Shown: positions 7,922 through 15,798 of the stretch, one piece after another | Layout of the letters: each line of letters starts with the position of its first letter | How positions within the stretch are numbered: position 1 is the first letter of the stretch | DNA from: Chryseobacterium sp. YIM B08800 | GTDB lineage: Bacteria; Bacteroidota; Bacteroidia; Flavobacteriales; Weeksellaceae | Assembly (NCBI RefSeq): GCF_026163565.1 | Contig: NZ_JAPDKN010000005.1 | Location: forward strand, 1 to 64,000 | DNA: 64,000 bases | Reading direction: 5' to 3' | Program-made: the position numbers and the translations under genes | Notes under the pieces: model-generated | Told to the model about the DNA's origin: nothing | Database searches by the model: none | The model's input: only the letters and a program-made list of their open reading frames with translations

Positions 7922-10129
7922 TTAAAGTTTCACAAATTTAGGTTTTTGAAACGTCAAAATAAAACAAGTTCCTTCTTTATTGCTTTCATAATCTACATTT
8001 CCACCCAATCTATTCATAATTCTGTGAACGATTGAAAGCCCTACTCCATTTCCTTTAAACTTTTTGGCATTATCCATTCTGTTGAAAATTTTAAACATTC
8101 TATGTTTATTTTCTTCAGGAATACCAATACCGTTGTCTTTAATTCGGTAGATAATCTGATCTCCGGCTTCCGTACCTTCTATTTCAATAATCGGTTGCTC
8201 CTGATCTGAAGAATATTTTACAGCGTTATTGATGATATTTAAAAATACCTGATGCAACATCGTTTTATCGGCCAAAACTTCCGGACATTCTTTAATCACT
8301 ACCATACTTTTCTGGCTGTCGTAGGTAATTTTAGCATTCTCGGTAATTTTCCGAATGGTAAGATTGGTTTCAATGGTTTCAAGCTGTATTTCACTGTGTT
8401 TTGCACGGCTTAGCTGAAGCACATTTTGCATCATTTCTGCCATATTATCGATCTCGCCGATAATAGAATTGATTTTATTTTTATCCTTGTCTGTAATATC
8501 TCCTAAACTGTTGAGCAACATTTGCGCATTTAGTTTCATCACGGTAAGTGGCGTTCCCAAATCATGCGAAATTGTGTATGAAAAACTGTCTAATTCTTCA
8601 TTTACTTTTTTCAGCTGGTCATTCAGCTTTTTTATGGTAATATATTGTTTATGCGAAGTTTCAAGAATCAAATCGCGGATAAGGTGTACTGCAATAATGT
8701 TTTTCGAACTCCATCTTTTAGAATTACCACGAATATTTTCTGTAAAAATCTGAAAAGAGGTACGCGGAGAAACAAATTGCGTTTCTATACCATCTTTTGA
8801 AATCACACCGATGTTTTTCTCCGGATTTCCTGCCCAATTGATATGTTCATCAAATTCTTTTCGGAACCAGATTAAAATCTCTTTTTTACTTCTTTCAACA
8901 AAATAAATGATGACACCTGCAGTATCAGAATTTAATCCTAATTCTAAACCGTAATCTTTCAGAAAGCTATTGCTTATAAAAATATTGTCTGAAGTATTTT
9001 CATACGCCCAGTTTACAATATTATTGATAATTTCTCGCTCCGGAGTTGCTCCGTCGGTTACAATTTCAGTGTCTGAAATAATGGCCAAACCATCTGCTTT
9101 TGGCATTAATCTTAATTCAGATTTGTTGAAATCTAACGACTCAAACAAAGTCCCGTGTTTTAAAAACTCAGACTTAAGCGCATACAATTTTTCATTAAGA
9201 TCAATCCTGTATTCTAATTCTTTTTTAGATTTAAAAGAAGAATAAGCGTTGGATGCCAAAACAGTAAAAATTCCCGCCTGTACACGATCTTCGAGGTCGA
9301 TATGTTTCGCTTCAGAATTTTGGCAGGTTACTAATCCCCACAATTGGTCATCAATAATAATCGAAATACTGAAACTTGATGAAGCTCCGGAATTTTTGAT
9401 GTATTGACCATGAATAGGCGACATTGCTCTGGAAGCCGCAAAAGTAAGATCGATATTTTTTTCATTGCGACTCAAGATGCGTACTGGCTCTGAATACACA
9501 TTAGAAAAGATTCTTTTTCTTTTCTTTTTATAAAGTTCACGTGCCTGTCTTGGGATATCGTGTTCAGGATAGTGAAGTCCCAAATAACTCTCGAGGTGAC
9601 TGTTTGTTTTTTCTGAAATTACCTTTCCTGAACCGTCGTTCATAAATTTATAGACCATAATTCGGTCATAATTGATGATCTTGGAAATCGTATTGAGGAG
9701 TTGATCCCAAATTTCCTGTTCGTTATCGATAATATAAAAATTATCATATTTATTGGTAATTCTTTTGTTTGGGTTTTCATAAACCGCTTCAAACTCTAAG
9801 AAAATATAATCATTTGCCCTGAAAACCGAAAAATGGTATTGTTTTTCGGCAATTATAATTTTGTCGAAATAGGTTTCATTTTCTCTTTTAGAAAGAAATC
9901 CTGCATCTTTGAAAATATCAGAATCAATCACAGTCTGAAAAACTTCAGGAAATTGTGAAAGTTTTTTTCCTAAAAGATCCTCACAACTTTCTATTGGGAA
10001 AACATCAGAGATATTTTCGCTAACGAAAGAAACGGTAAGAGAAGTTGTCTCGATGCCAATCAAGTATCCGAAACTTTGTATGTAGCCCGGAATATGAATG
10101 GGCTCATCATGACATTCAACAAAATTCAT
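7922..10129 (-). CDS. bphP: Bacteriophytochrome sensor histidine kinase
   Basis: A 735-aa red/far-red photoreceptor kinase. The order is PAS (about 1-110), GAF (130-300), PHY (310-490), HisKA and ATPase domains. Cys6 in VECHDEPIHIPG is placed where bacteriophytochromes attach biliverdin. Other phytochrome marks are PEHDIP (188-193), the conserved SPIHGQY in GAF and the PRTSF motif (455-459) of the PHY tongue. The phospho-acceptor is H522 in SHDLGTP; NNAVKYS, DNGIGIP and GNGVGLS are the N, G1 and G2 boxes. No response regulator gene adjoins it; the lone receiver protein at 19033 is about 9 kb away and only a speculative partner. Confidence 0.95.
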   Translation of the reverse strand: MNFVECHDEPIHIPGYIQSFGYLIGIETTSLTVSFVSENISDVFPIESCEDLLGKKLSQFPEVFQTVIDSDIFKDAGFLSKRENETYFDKIIIAEKQYHFSVFRANDYIFLEFEAVYENPNKRITNKYDNFYIIDNEQEIWDQLLNTISKIINYDRIMVYKFMNDGSGKVISEKTNSHLESYLGLHYPEHDIPRQARELYKKKRKRIFSNVYSEPVRILSRNEKNIDLTFAASRAMSPIHGQYIKNSGASSSFSISIIIDDQLWGLVTCQNSEAKHIDLEDRVQAGIFTVLASNAYSSFKSKKELEYRIDLNEKLYALKSEFLKHGTLFESLDFNKSELRLMPKADGLAIISDTEIVTDGATPEREIINNIVNWAYENTSDNIFISNSFLKDYGLELGLNSDTAGVIIYFVERSKKEILIWFRKEFDEHINWAGNPEKNIGVISKDGIETQFVSPRTSFQIFTENIRGNSKRWSSKNIIAVHLIRDLILETSHKQYITIKKLNDQLKKVNEELDSFSYTISHDLGTPLTVMKLNAQMLLNSLGDITDKDKNKINSIIGEIDNMAEMMQNVLQLSRAKHSEIQLETIETNLTIRKITENAKITYDSQKSMVVIKECPEVLADKTMLHQVFLNIINNAVKYSSDQEQPIIEIEGTEAGDQIIYRIKDNGIGIPEENKHRMFKIFNRMDNAKKFKGNGVGLSIVHRIMNRLGGNVDYESNKEGTCFILTFQKPKFVKL

Positions 10130-10146
10130 AATATGGTAATAATAAT

Positions 10147-10154
10147 CAAAGATA
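10147..10154 (-). promoter_or_regulatory. Possible -7 box for bphP operon
   Basis: The minus strand reads TATCTTTG, a TAnnTTTG match 18 bases before the bphP start, but no TTG at the -33 position. The remaining 180 bases up to the RDD gene are AT-rich and show nothing else I can name. Confidence 0.35.
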
Positions 10155-10336
10155 GTTAAATATTATGCTAAATCCCTCTTCCTGTGGTACGCAATGTGAT
10201 ATTTACATTATTTATTAACAATAATTATGATTTATTAAAAATAATATTAGAATAAACCAATCTCAACATCTTTTTTATTAATATTTTTTAACATATCAAT
10301 TAAAAAATATATAAAAATTTTTCCTTATTTTCAAAA

Positions 10337-12064
10337 TCACTTCTGCTCAGTTACTTCTGCCTGCAAACCATTGGTTTTCAACAGATAGATATGTTTTTGC
10401 TTTAAAGAATCCAAAACTTCAATTCTTGAAATATTTCTTTCACCTGATTTAAAATTTTCTATCGGAATAACTGTTGGATACTGCACATCATGTGTTATTT
10501 CTAACGGAAAAGAAGTATTCCATTTAATATCATTATTGGTGTTTTTTATACTTAGTATCGTTCCGCTTCCACCAACATTCTGAAAATAGACAGATGCTTT
10601 ATTATTACCATAATCGCTATTTTCACGGCTAATTGCCACTTCAAAATAAGGTGCGCTAAAATTGTAAACATTTTCAATTCCGTAGCGAATTCCGGGTTCA
10701 AAAAACTCTAATGTTTTTACCGGACGGTAAAGCTCATCCTTATTGGTCGGAAAAATATTGACCAGATCATTTTTTCTGATGACAAATGTTTTTGCAGTAT
10801 CTTTCTGCTGCTCATAAAGATATTTTGCCTGTGCAAAGTTAGATTCAGACAGAGATTCACCGGTAATTCTTTTAATCGTTATTTTATTGCCTTCAATTTT
10901 TTCAATTTTAAAACCGTAATTGTTTATGTTTCCGTAATAATCAACATCATTTACTACAAAAAACTGATTGGTATTTGGATTTTTAATTTCAGATGTTAAA
11001 AAGTCTATCTTTTCAGACTTCATATTATTGTATTCAATATTGGCTTTGTATTCCGTATAATATCGTTTTCCGAAATACATTACTAAAAGATAAATTGCTA
11101 AAACCGGTAAAATCCATAATAATCTGTTGGTTTTAAAGCCGGTTCGTTTTTCTTTTACCACATACGTTTCAGAAAGCGAATCGTGCCATCCTCTTTTTGA
11201 GAAAAAAGACAGCGCATCAAAAGGAATATTCCTGCATAAAGTTCTTAAAAATATTGTGGAAGAATTGGGAGATTCTGCTTTTGAATTTACAACTCTTGAT
11301 TCTGTTAAAAATTTTGCAGGTGTAGATCCAAAAAGAATTTCGGAAAGCGGATAATAGATAAAAATGAAAAATATAACAAGAAAATAAAGTGCCCATCTGC
11401 TTTCTAAAAACATTGCTAAAGCCTCATTTTTCATTAAAAAATCAGATTTCATCAGTGAATATCCTAAAGCAATTATTATTGGAATAAATATCAATGACAT
11501 TACCGTCACATCTACAATCCAATGAAAAAAACGCTGCCATTTCGGAGTATCTGTAACGGTAATTTTGTTTTCAGTTTCTAAAATATCAATTTCTTTCTCG
11601 CTTTTAATTATTTTTAAAATACGAAGACTGATGAAAATAAACATAACAAGCGTAACAGTACCAAACGTAGAATAAAATATCTGTAACGAACTAAGCTCTC
11701 CCCATTTTATTATAAATATCTTATAAAGTAAGCTTTGTAAAAGTATAATGATAGAATTTAAAAAAATAACAGAAAACACAAAACCTACTAAACGTGTTTC
11801 ACGTCCTTTAGTCTTTATGAACCGAAGACCACCAATAAAAAGCAAAACATAGAATACGAAGTTCCAAATTTCAAGATGATCAAAATTATTAGTAAAGTTG
11901 AGATTAAGAGGTGTGAAAAAAAAGAGAAACTGTATGACATCCGGAATTGTATTAAATTCTGAAGAGCCTTTCCATGTACCGTAAAACATATACGAACAGC
12001 AAAATATGCCAATGAGGGAAATTGCCAGCGAAGAGATGGCAATAAATCTGTAGTTTTTTTCCAT
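10337..12064 (-). CDS. RDD family membrane protein
   Basis: A 575-aa integral membrane protein. About four membrane segments form the N-terminal third, followed by an RDD-type domain from about residue 180 (KWQRFFHWIVDV ... GSTPAKFLTESRVV ... FLRTLCRNIPFDALSF) with its typical Arg/Asp positions. After one more membrane segment near residue 315 comes a large soluble part of some 230 residues that I cannot place. Function unknown; RDD proteins are proposed transporters or ion exchangers. It is 31 bases downstream of the nucleoid-associated protein gene and may share its transcript. Confidence 0.75.
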   Translation of the reverse strand: MEKNYRFIAISSLAISLIGIFCCSYMFYGTWKGSSEFNTIPDVIQFLFFFTPLNLNFTNNFDHLEIWNFVFYVLLFIGGLRFIKTKGRETRLVGFVFSVIFLNSIIILLQSLLYKIFIIKWGELSSLQIFYSTFGTVTLVMFIFISLRILKIIKSEKEIDILETENKITVTDTPKWQRFFHWIVDVTVMSLIFIPIIIALGYSLMKSDFLMKNEALAMFLESRWALYFLVIFFIFIYYPLSEILFGSTPAKFLTESRVVNSKAESPNSSTIFLRTLCRNIPFDALSFFSKRGWHDSLSETYVVKEKRTGFKTNRLLWILPVLAIYLLVMYFGKRYYTEYKANIEYNNMKSEKIDFLTSEIKNPNTNQFFVVNDVDYYGNINNYGFKIEKIEGNKITIKRITGESLSESNFAQAKYLYEQQKDTAKTFVIRKNDLVNIFPTNKDELYRPVKTLEFFEPGIRYGIENVYNFSAPYFEVAISRENSDYGNNKASVYFQNVGGSGTILSIKNTNNDIKWNTSFPLEITHDVQYPTVIPIENFKSGERNISRIEVLDSLKQKHIYLLKTNGLQAEVTEQK

Positions 12065-12095
12065 AAAATGATCGAAATTTATTTTATACTAATCT

Positions 12096-13109
12096 CTATA
12101 CTTCTTTATCAAAATAAAGCATATAAAATTTCCCTTTCTCATCCTGCCCCTGCTCAAGCATTTTTCGATCACCATGAATGTAAATATGGAAATTTTTATC
12201 TAATTTAATAATACTTTTGAAATGTCGCTGAGTTTTTTTCACTGCCGCTTCACTGATCGGGAATTCTTCAGCAATATTGATCTGCATTTCCTGTTCGTAA
12301 TCGGTTTTATAATTATTAAAACTTTCAATTACATGTTCGTCTTTTAAGACTTCAGCAGCAAATTCATCCAGTTTAAACTCTTCTTTTTCTTTGAAGAAAT
12401 TAATAGACTGATTCAGAAAATCGGCCTGATCTGCTCTTGAAACTTCAAATTCCTGAGGAAGCTGTTTTGTGATATAGTCTTTGTAAACCATCAAAGCTTC
12501 CTGTGTGTGGAAATACTCATCGTCACGCTGTTTTACCTTTAAGAAATCTTCAAACCAGTAATACATATCTCCGTTTTTGTTGTTATCAACCACGGAAAGT
12601 ACATAGCCGCTTTCTTTATTGTTATTGTAAATTAAGGCTGCTTTATCTATTTTTGAAAGACTGATTCCCTGGTCTTTTTCAATTTCGAAAGACTCGTTTT
12701 TAGGGAAAATCTTTAAGAAAGAATCTCTTTTTTCGGTTTTAAAAATTCCTATTTTATCTACTCTTTCGTCACTTTCTCTTTCGTCTTCAAAGAATATGAT
12801 AAATAATTCTCCACCCTGAACTCTAGGATTTTCTGCAGCTTCGAAAAGATGTTTTGCAATATTTTCTGCTTCCCAAAGAAATTTGGCTTTATCATCAAAA
12901 ATTTCAGATACCGAACTGAAAACCGGGTTGTTTACCAAATAAGAATCGCTGTAAAATTGATAGGTTTCTTCTGTTTTAAAAGAACCTAAAAAGTAATTTT
13001 CAAGCATTTCTACCGTGCCTTCATCCAATTGAAGCTCTTCCTGTGAAAGTATAAGTGATTCTCCGTTGATTTTATTTCCGACTCTGTGGACTACAATTTT
13101 TGTAAACAT
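12096..13109 (-). CDS. Nucleoid-associated protein, NdpA/YejK-like
   Basis: A 337-aa soluble, acidic protein resembling the 37-kDa nucleoid-associated protein family (NA37/NdpA). The start MFTKIVVHRVGN and the block GGELFIIFFEDER fit the Bacteroidota branch of the family. Presumed cytoplasmic and DNA-associated; its exact role is unclear. The upstream gene-free region and downstream RDD gene suggest it is the first gene of a two-gene transcript. Confidence 0.75.
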   Translation of the reverse strand: MFTKIVVHRVGNKINGESLILSQEELQLDEGTVEMLENYFLGSFKTEETYQFYSDSYLVNNPVFSSVSEIFDDKAKFLWEAENIAKHLFEAAENPRVQGGELFIIFFEDERESDERVDKIGIFKTEKRDSFLKIFPKNESFEIEKDQGISLSKIDKAALIYNNNKESGYVLSVVDNNKNGDMYYWFEDFLKVKQRDDEYFHTQEALMVYKDYITKQLPQEFEVSRADQADFLNQSINFFKEKEEFKLDEFAAEVLKDEHVIESFNNYKTDYEQEMQINIAEEFPISEAAVKKTQRHFKSIIKLDKNFHIYIHGDRKMLEQGQDEKGKFYMLYFDKEV

Positions 13110-13683
13110 CTCTGATTTTTATGGATTGCAAATATATTTATTCTGAAAATTAAAATCGACTAATTGTATCTTTTCTTTAACTGAATATCTTTAATTGATA
13201 ATCCTTTGTGCATTTTGAATCTTTGTCTTTCAAAAAATAAGTGAAATCACAGATTAGATGTAGTCAAACAGCTTTATATATCCTTGCATTTTTTACCGCC
13301 AAGGCAAACAAAGTTTTACAATAAATGCTTTTTTTTAAGATAAACAAAGGCATTTTATTTAACAAAGAAATACAATTGTTTAAATATCAATCATTAAAGG
13401 TACACACACTTAAAATCAAAGCTTTTTTCTAAAATTTTAATTTTTAGAATTTCATCAAAATCTTAATTAAAAATTTTCATTACATAATTTAAATGTTTCA
13501 TTACAAAACAATAAAAATCAATCTCTATTAATTGTGTTAGAAATCAATTCATTATAAATTTAATCACTAAACAAAGAAATAAAATCTCATTAAAATAACT
13601 ATTAATAAAAGACTTAGCAAAAGATATGAAATTAAAACAAAATTAATATGAAGAGCGATTTTTTAACATTTCGATGGAAAAAT
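13110..13683. other. AT-rich intergenic region
   Basis: About 570 bases without a supportable gene. The block near 13290-13370 (CCGCCAAGGCAAAC and following) resembles degenerate intergenic repeat sequence. The rest is very AT-rich and precedes a sigma-54-type promoter, so it could contain an enhancer-binding site, but I see no clear inverted repeat. Confidence 0.4.
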
Positions 13684-13699
13684 TGGTACGCTTTTAGCT
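13684..13699 (+). promoter_or_regulatory. Sigma-54 (-24/-12) promoter
   Basis: TTGGTACG-CTTT-TAGCT matches the RpoN consensus TTGGCACG-N4-TTGCW at all key positions, with the GG at 13685-13686 exactly 12 bases from the GC at 13697-13698. Predicted start of transcription is near 13710, about 20 bases before the next gene's ATG. Confidence 0.65.
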
Positions 13700-13730
13700 A
13701 ATACAAGAATGTTTTGAAAAAATATTTAAA

Positions 13731-14129
13731 ATGAAAAATATTGAGAAGAAAGCAATTAATGAAAATGGGGCAATTGAACATTTAAAAGTATTCTATCCTT
13801 CACTACAAAAGGAAATCGTGCAACTTTCAGCACAAGATAACTTTGCAGGAATTATTCAGACAACGGTAGATCATCTAAAAAATCTATTGCAGGAATCAAA
13901 GATTAATATTGTAAATCACAACATCAAAATGATGGACTGGTTGTACAGAAACGGAACACAAAACGTAAAACAGATTATTGAGAATCTTTTTGTGAGATCA
14001 TTCAGAAGCTTTAAAAAACAAACCGACACCCACCAATGGAATATTTTGTATCAATATATGCCGGTGAGTTTTCAGAAGATTTATGTAAAACAATCAAAAA
14101 TGGACGAAATCTTATTCAAACGACACTAA
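13731..14129 (+). CDS. Small conserved hypothetical protein (DUF7674-like)
   Basis: A 132-aa soluble, mostly helical, basic protein (MKNIEKKAINENG ... KMDEILFKRH). It resembles small uncharacterised Flavobacteria proteins, possibly DUF7674. No catalytic motif can be seen. It is a single-gene unit between a sigma-54-type promoter and the terminator at 14149-14180, which implies induction by an enhancer-binding protein under a particular condition. Function unknown. Confidence 0.65.
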   Translation: MKNIEKKAINENGAIEHLKVFYPSLQKEIVQLSAQDNFAGIIQTTVDHLKNLLQESKINIVNHNIKMMDWLYRNGTQNVKQIIENLFVRSFRSFKKQTDTHQWNILYQYMPVSFQKIYVKQSKMDEILFKRH

Positions 14130-14148
14130 ATCACATCATATATCACGA

Positions 14149-14180
14149 AAAATCCCGGAGCAAATTTGCTCCGGGATTTT
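14149..14180 (+). terminator. Bidirectional hairpin terminator
   Basis: A 13-bp perfect stem (arms AAAATCCCGGAGC and its complement) with an AAATTT loop, followed by T-rich sequence on both strands. It separates the convergent small gene at 13731 and the SusD gene. Confidence 0.85.
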
Positions 14181-14249
14181 CTATTTTTATAAAGGTAAAA
14201 TTGACTGATATTCATTTTTCAGAAACATCAATCAACTTTTAAAAAAAAA

Positions 14250-15788
14250 TTAAGGATTCTGTTCATATCCCGCTATCTGAATTTGAGATAAAGGAATCTG
14301 ATACAGATAATCATTGGTAGTAATGGTAAAGTTATAATTAAGACTTGCCGCAGCCTGATTAATAACATCCACAGCAGTATTCCAACGTACCAGATCGTGC
14401 CAATAAACACCTTCACCTGCAAATTCTACTCTTCTTTCTTTACGAAGCGCCGTTGTAAAATCATTTGCAGAAATAGAAGTAGAAACCGGAGTAAGACCAG
14501 CTCTTTGGCGGATTCTGTTTAAGTATAGAACAGCTGCAGCCGTATTTCCCTGATTGTTTAAAACTTCCGCATACATCAAAAGAACGTCTGCATAACGTAT
14601 AATCGGGAAATTAATTGGCCAGTCGTAACGGTTACTGATTACCAACCCCGGCTCACGGAATTTAATAAAATAATTAGCATTGTCGGGCTGACCATTCTGT
14701 GCAATAAATGATGTTTTTATCGTAAGGTTTTTTCTTAAATCACCTGTTTCGTAAGAATTTATCAGTGAAGTAGAAACTCCCAATTCGGCAGAACTGTAAA
14801 GACTGCTCTGTGCATTATAAAGAGGGTCGCTTACACCAAAGTTTGGCGACACATAACTTGGTAAATAAGATCCCTGAGAAACTCCTCCGCTGATATGCTG
14901 GATTTCAAATAGGTGATACTTATTATCGTTAGTACTTTTGAAAAGATCTGCATAATTGGGTGCGAAGGTGACATATTGCCCTTCCGCCTGGATAACCGCA
15001 AATAAATGATCTTTAGCTTTGATAAGATAAGAACTATTATTTAAAGGATAACCATAGCCTGTAAGATACATTCTTCCTAACATCGCATGAGCCGCTGATT
15101 TGGTGATTCTTCCTTTATTTTTTGTATCATAGGTATCTTTTAGACCTACAACAGACGCTTCGATTTCTGATGTAACAAAATCATACAAAGTTTGAAGATT
15201 AGTTCTGGGAACTGCTGCCGCTTCTGTCGGAGTCATCGGATGATCTATTAAAGGAACTTTTCCGAACATTCTCATTAACTCAAAATAAGCATACGCTCTT
15301 AAAAATTTAGTTTCTGCACGATACTGTTCTTTCGTCGCATTGTCAGCAAAAGGAACCTCATCGATTCTTGCTAAAATATTATTGGCATAACTTATCAATT
15401 GATAGGCATCATCCCAAAGAATTGACATTTCTTCGGTAGAAGAAGTATCCTGAAAACGGTTGATGGCAAAATAATCTCTGTTTCCGTTCTGAGAAATAGC
15501 ATTAAAGTTATTTGAACGAACCTCTGATGCCAAAAGGTAGATATTTACATCATACCCACCTCTTGAGGAAGAATTGATCATCGCAGAATAAACTCCTGAA
15601 ACCGCCTGCTGAATTTGTAATTCTGTGGTGTAAAAAGACGTTTGTGTGATATTATTTTCCGGCTCGAGCATCAAATCTTTTTCACAGCTAACTGCTGACA
15701 TCGTAAGTGCTCCAAAAATCAAAGCTTTGCCTAAAGTTTTAAAATTCAATGGTAAAAGAAATTTATTTTTAATATGTATTGTTTTCAT
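14250..15788 (-). CDS. SusD/RagB-family nutrient-binding lipoprotein
   Basis: A 512-aa surface lipoprotein that would cap the neighbouring SusC-like channel and bind its substrate. A signal peptide with lipobox SAVSC is followed by the usual mature start EKDLMLEPENNITQ. Helical TPR-like segments (FLRAYAYFELMRMFGKVPLI), the RYADVLLMYAEVLN helix, LNRIRQRAGL and RRVEFAGEG are family hallmarks, and it ends in YEQNP, near the typical SusD terminus. It starts 10 bases after the SusC gene. No glycosidase or sulfatase gene lies nearby, so the substrate is unknown. Confidence 0.95.
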   Translation of the reverse strand: MKTIHIKNKFLLPLNFKTLGKALIFGALTMSAVSCEKDLMLEPENNITQTSFYTTELQIQQAVSGVYSAMINSSSRGGYDVNIYLLASEVRSNNFNAISQNGNRDYFAINRFQDTSSTEEMSILWDDAYQLISYANNILARIDEVPFADNATKEQYRAETKFLRAYAYFELMRMFGKVPLIDHPMTPTEAAAVPRTNLQTLYDFVTSEIEASVVGLKDTYDTKNKGRITKSAAHAMLGRMYLTGYGYPLNNSSYLIKAKDHLFAVIQAEGQYVTFAPNYADLFKSTNDNKYHLFEIQHISGGVSQGSYLPSYVSPNFGVSDPLYNAQSSLYSSAELGVSTSLINSYETGDLRKNLTIKTSFIAQNGQPDNANYFIKFREPGLVISNRYDWPINFPIIRYADVLLMYAEVLNNQGNTAAAVLYLNRIRQRAGLTPVSTSISANDFTTALRKERRVEFAGEGVYWHDLVRWNTAVDVINQAAASLNYNFTITTNDYLYQIPLSQIQIAGYEQNP

Positions 15789-15798
15789 TATAATAAAA

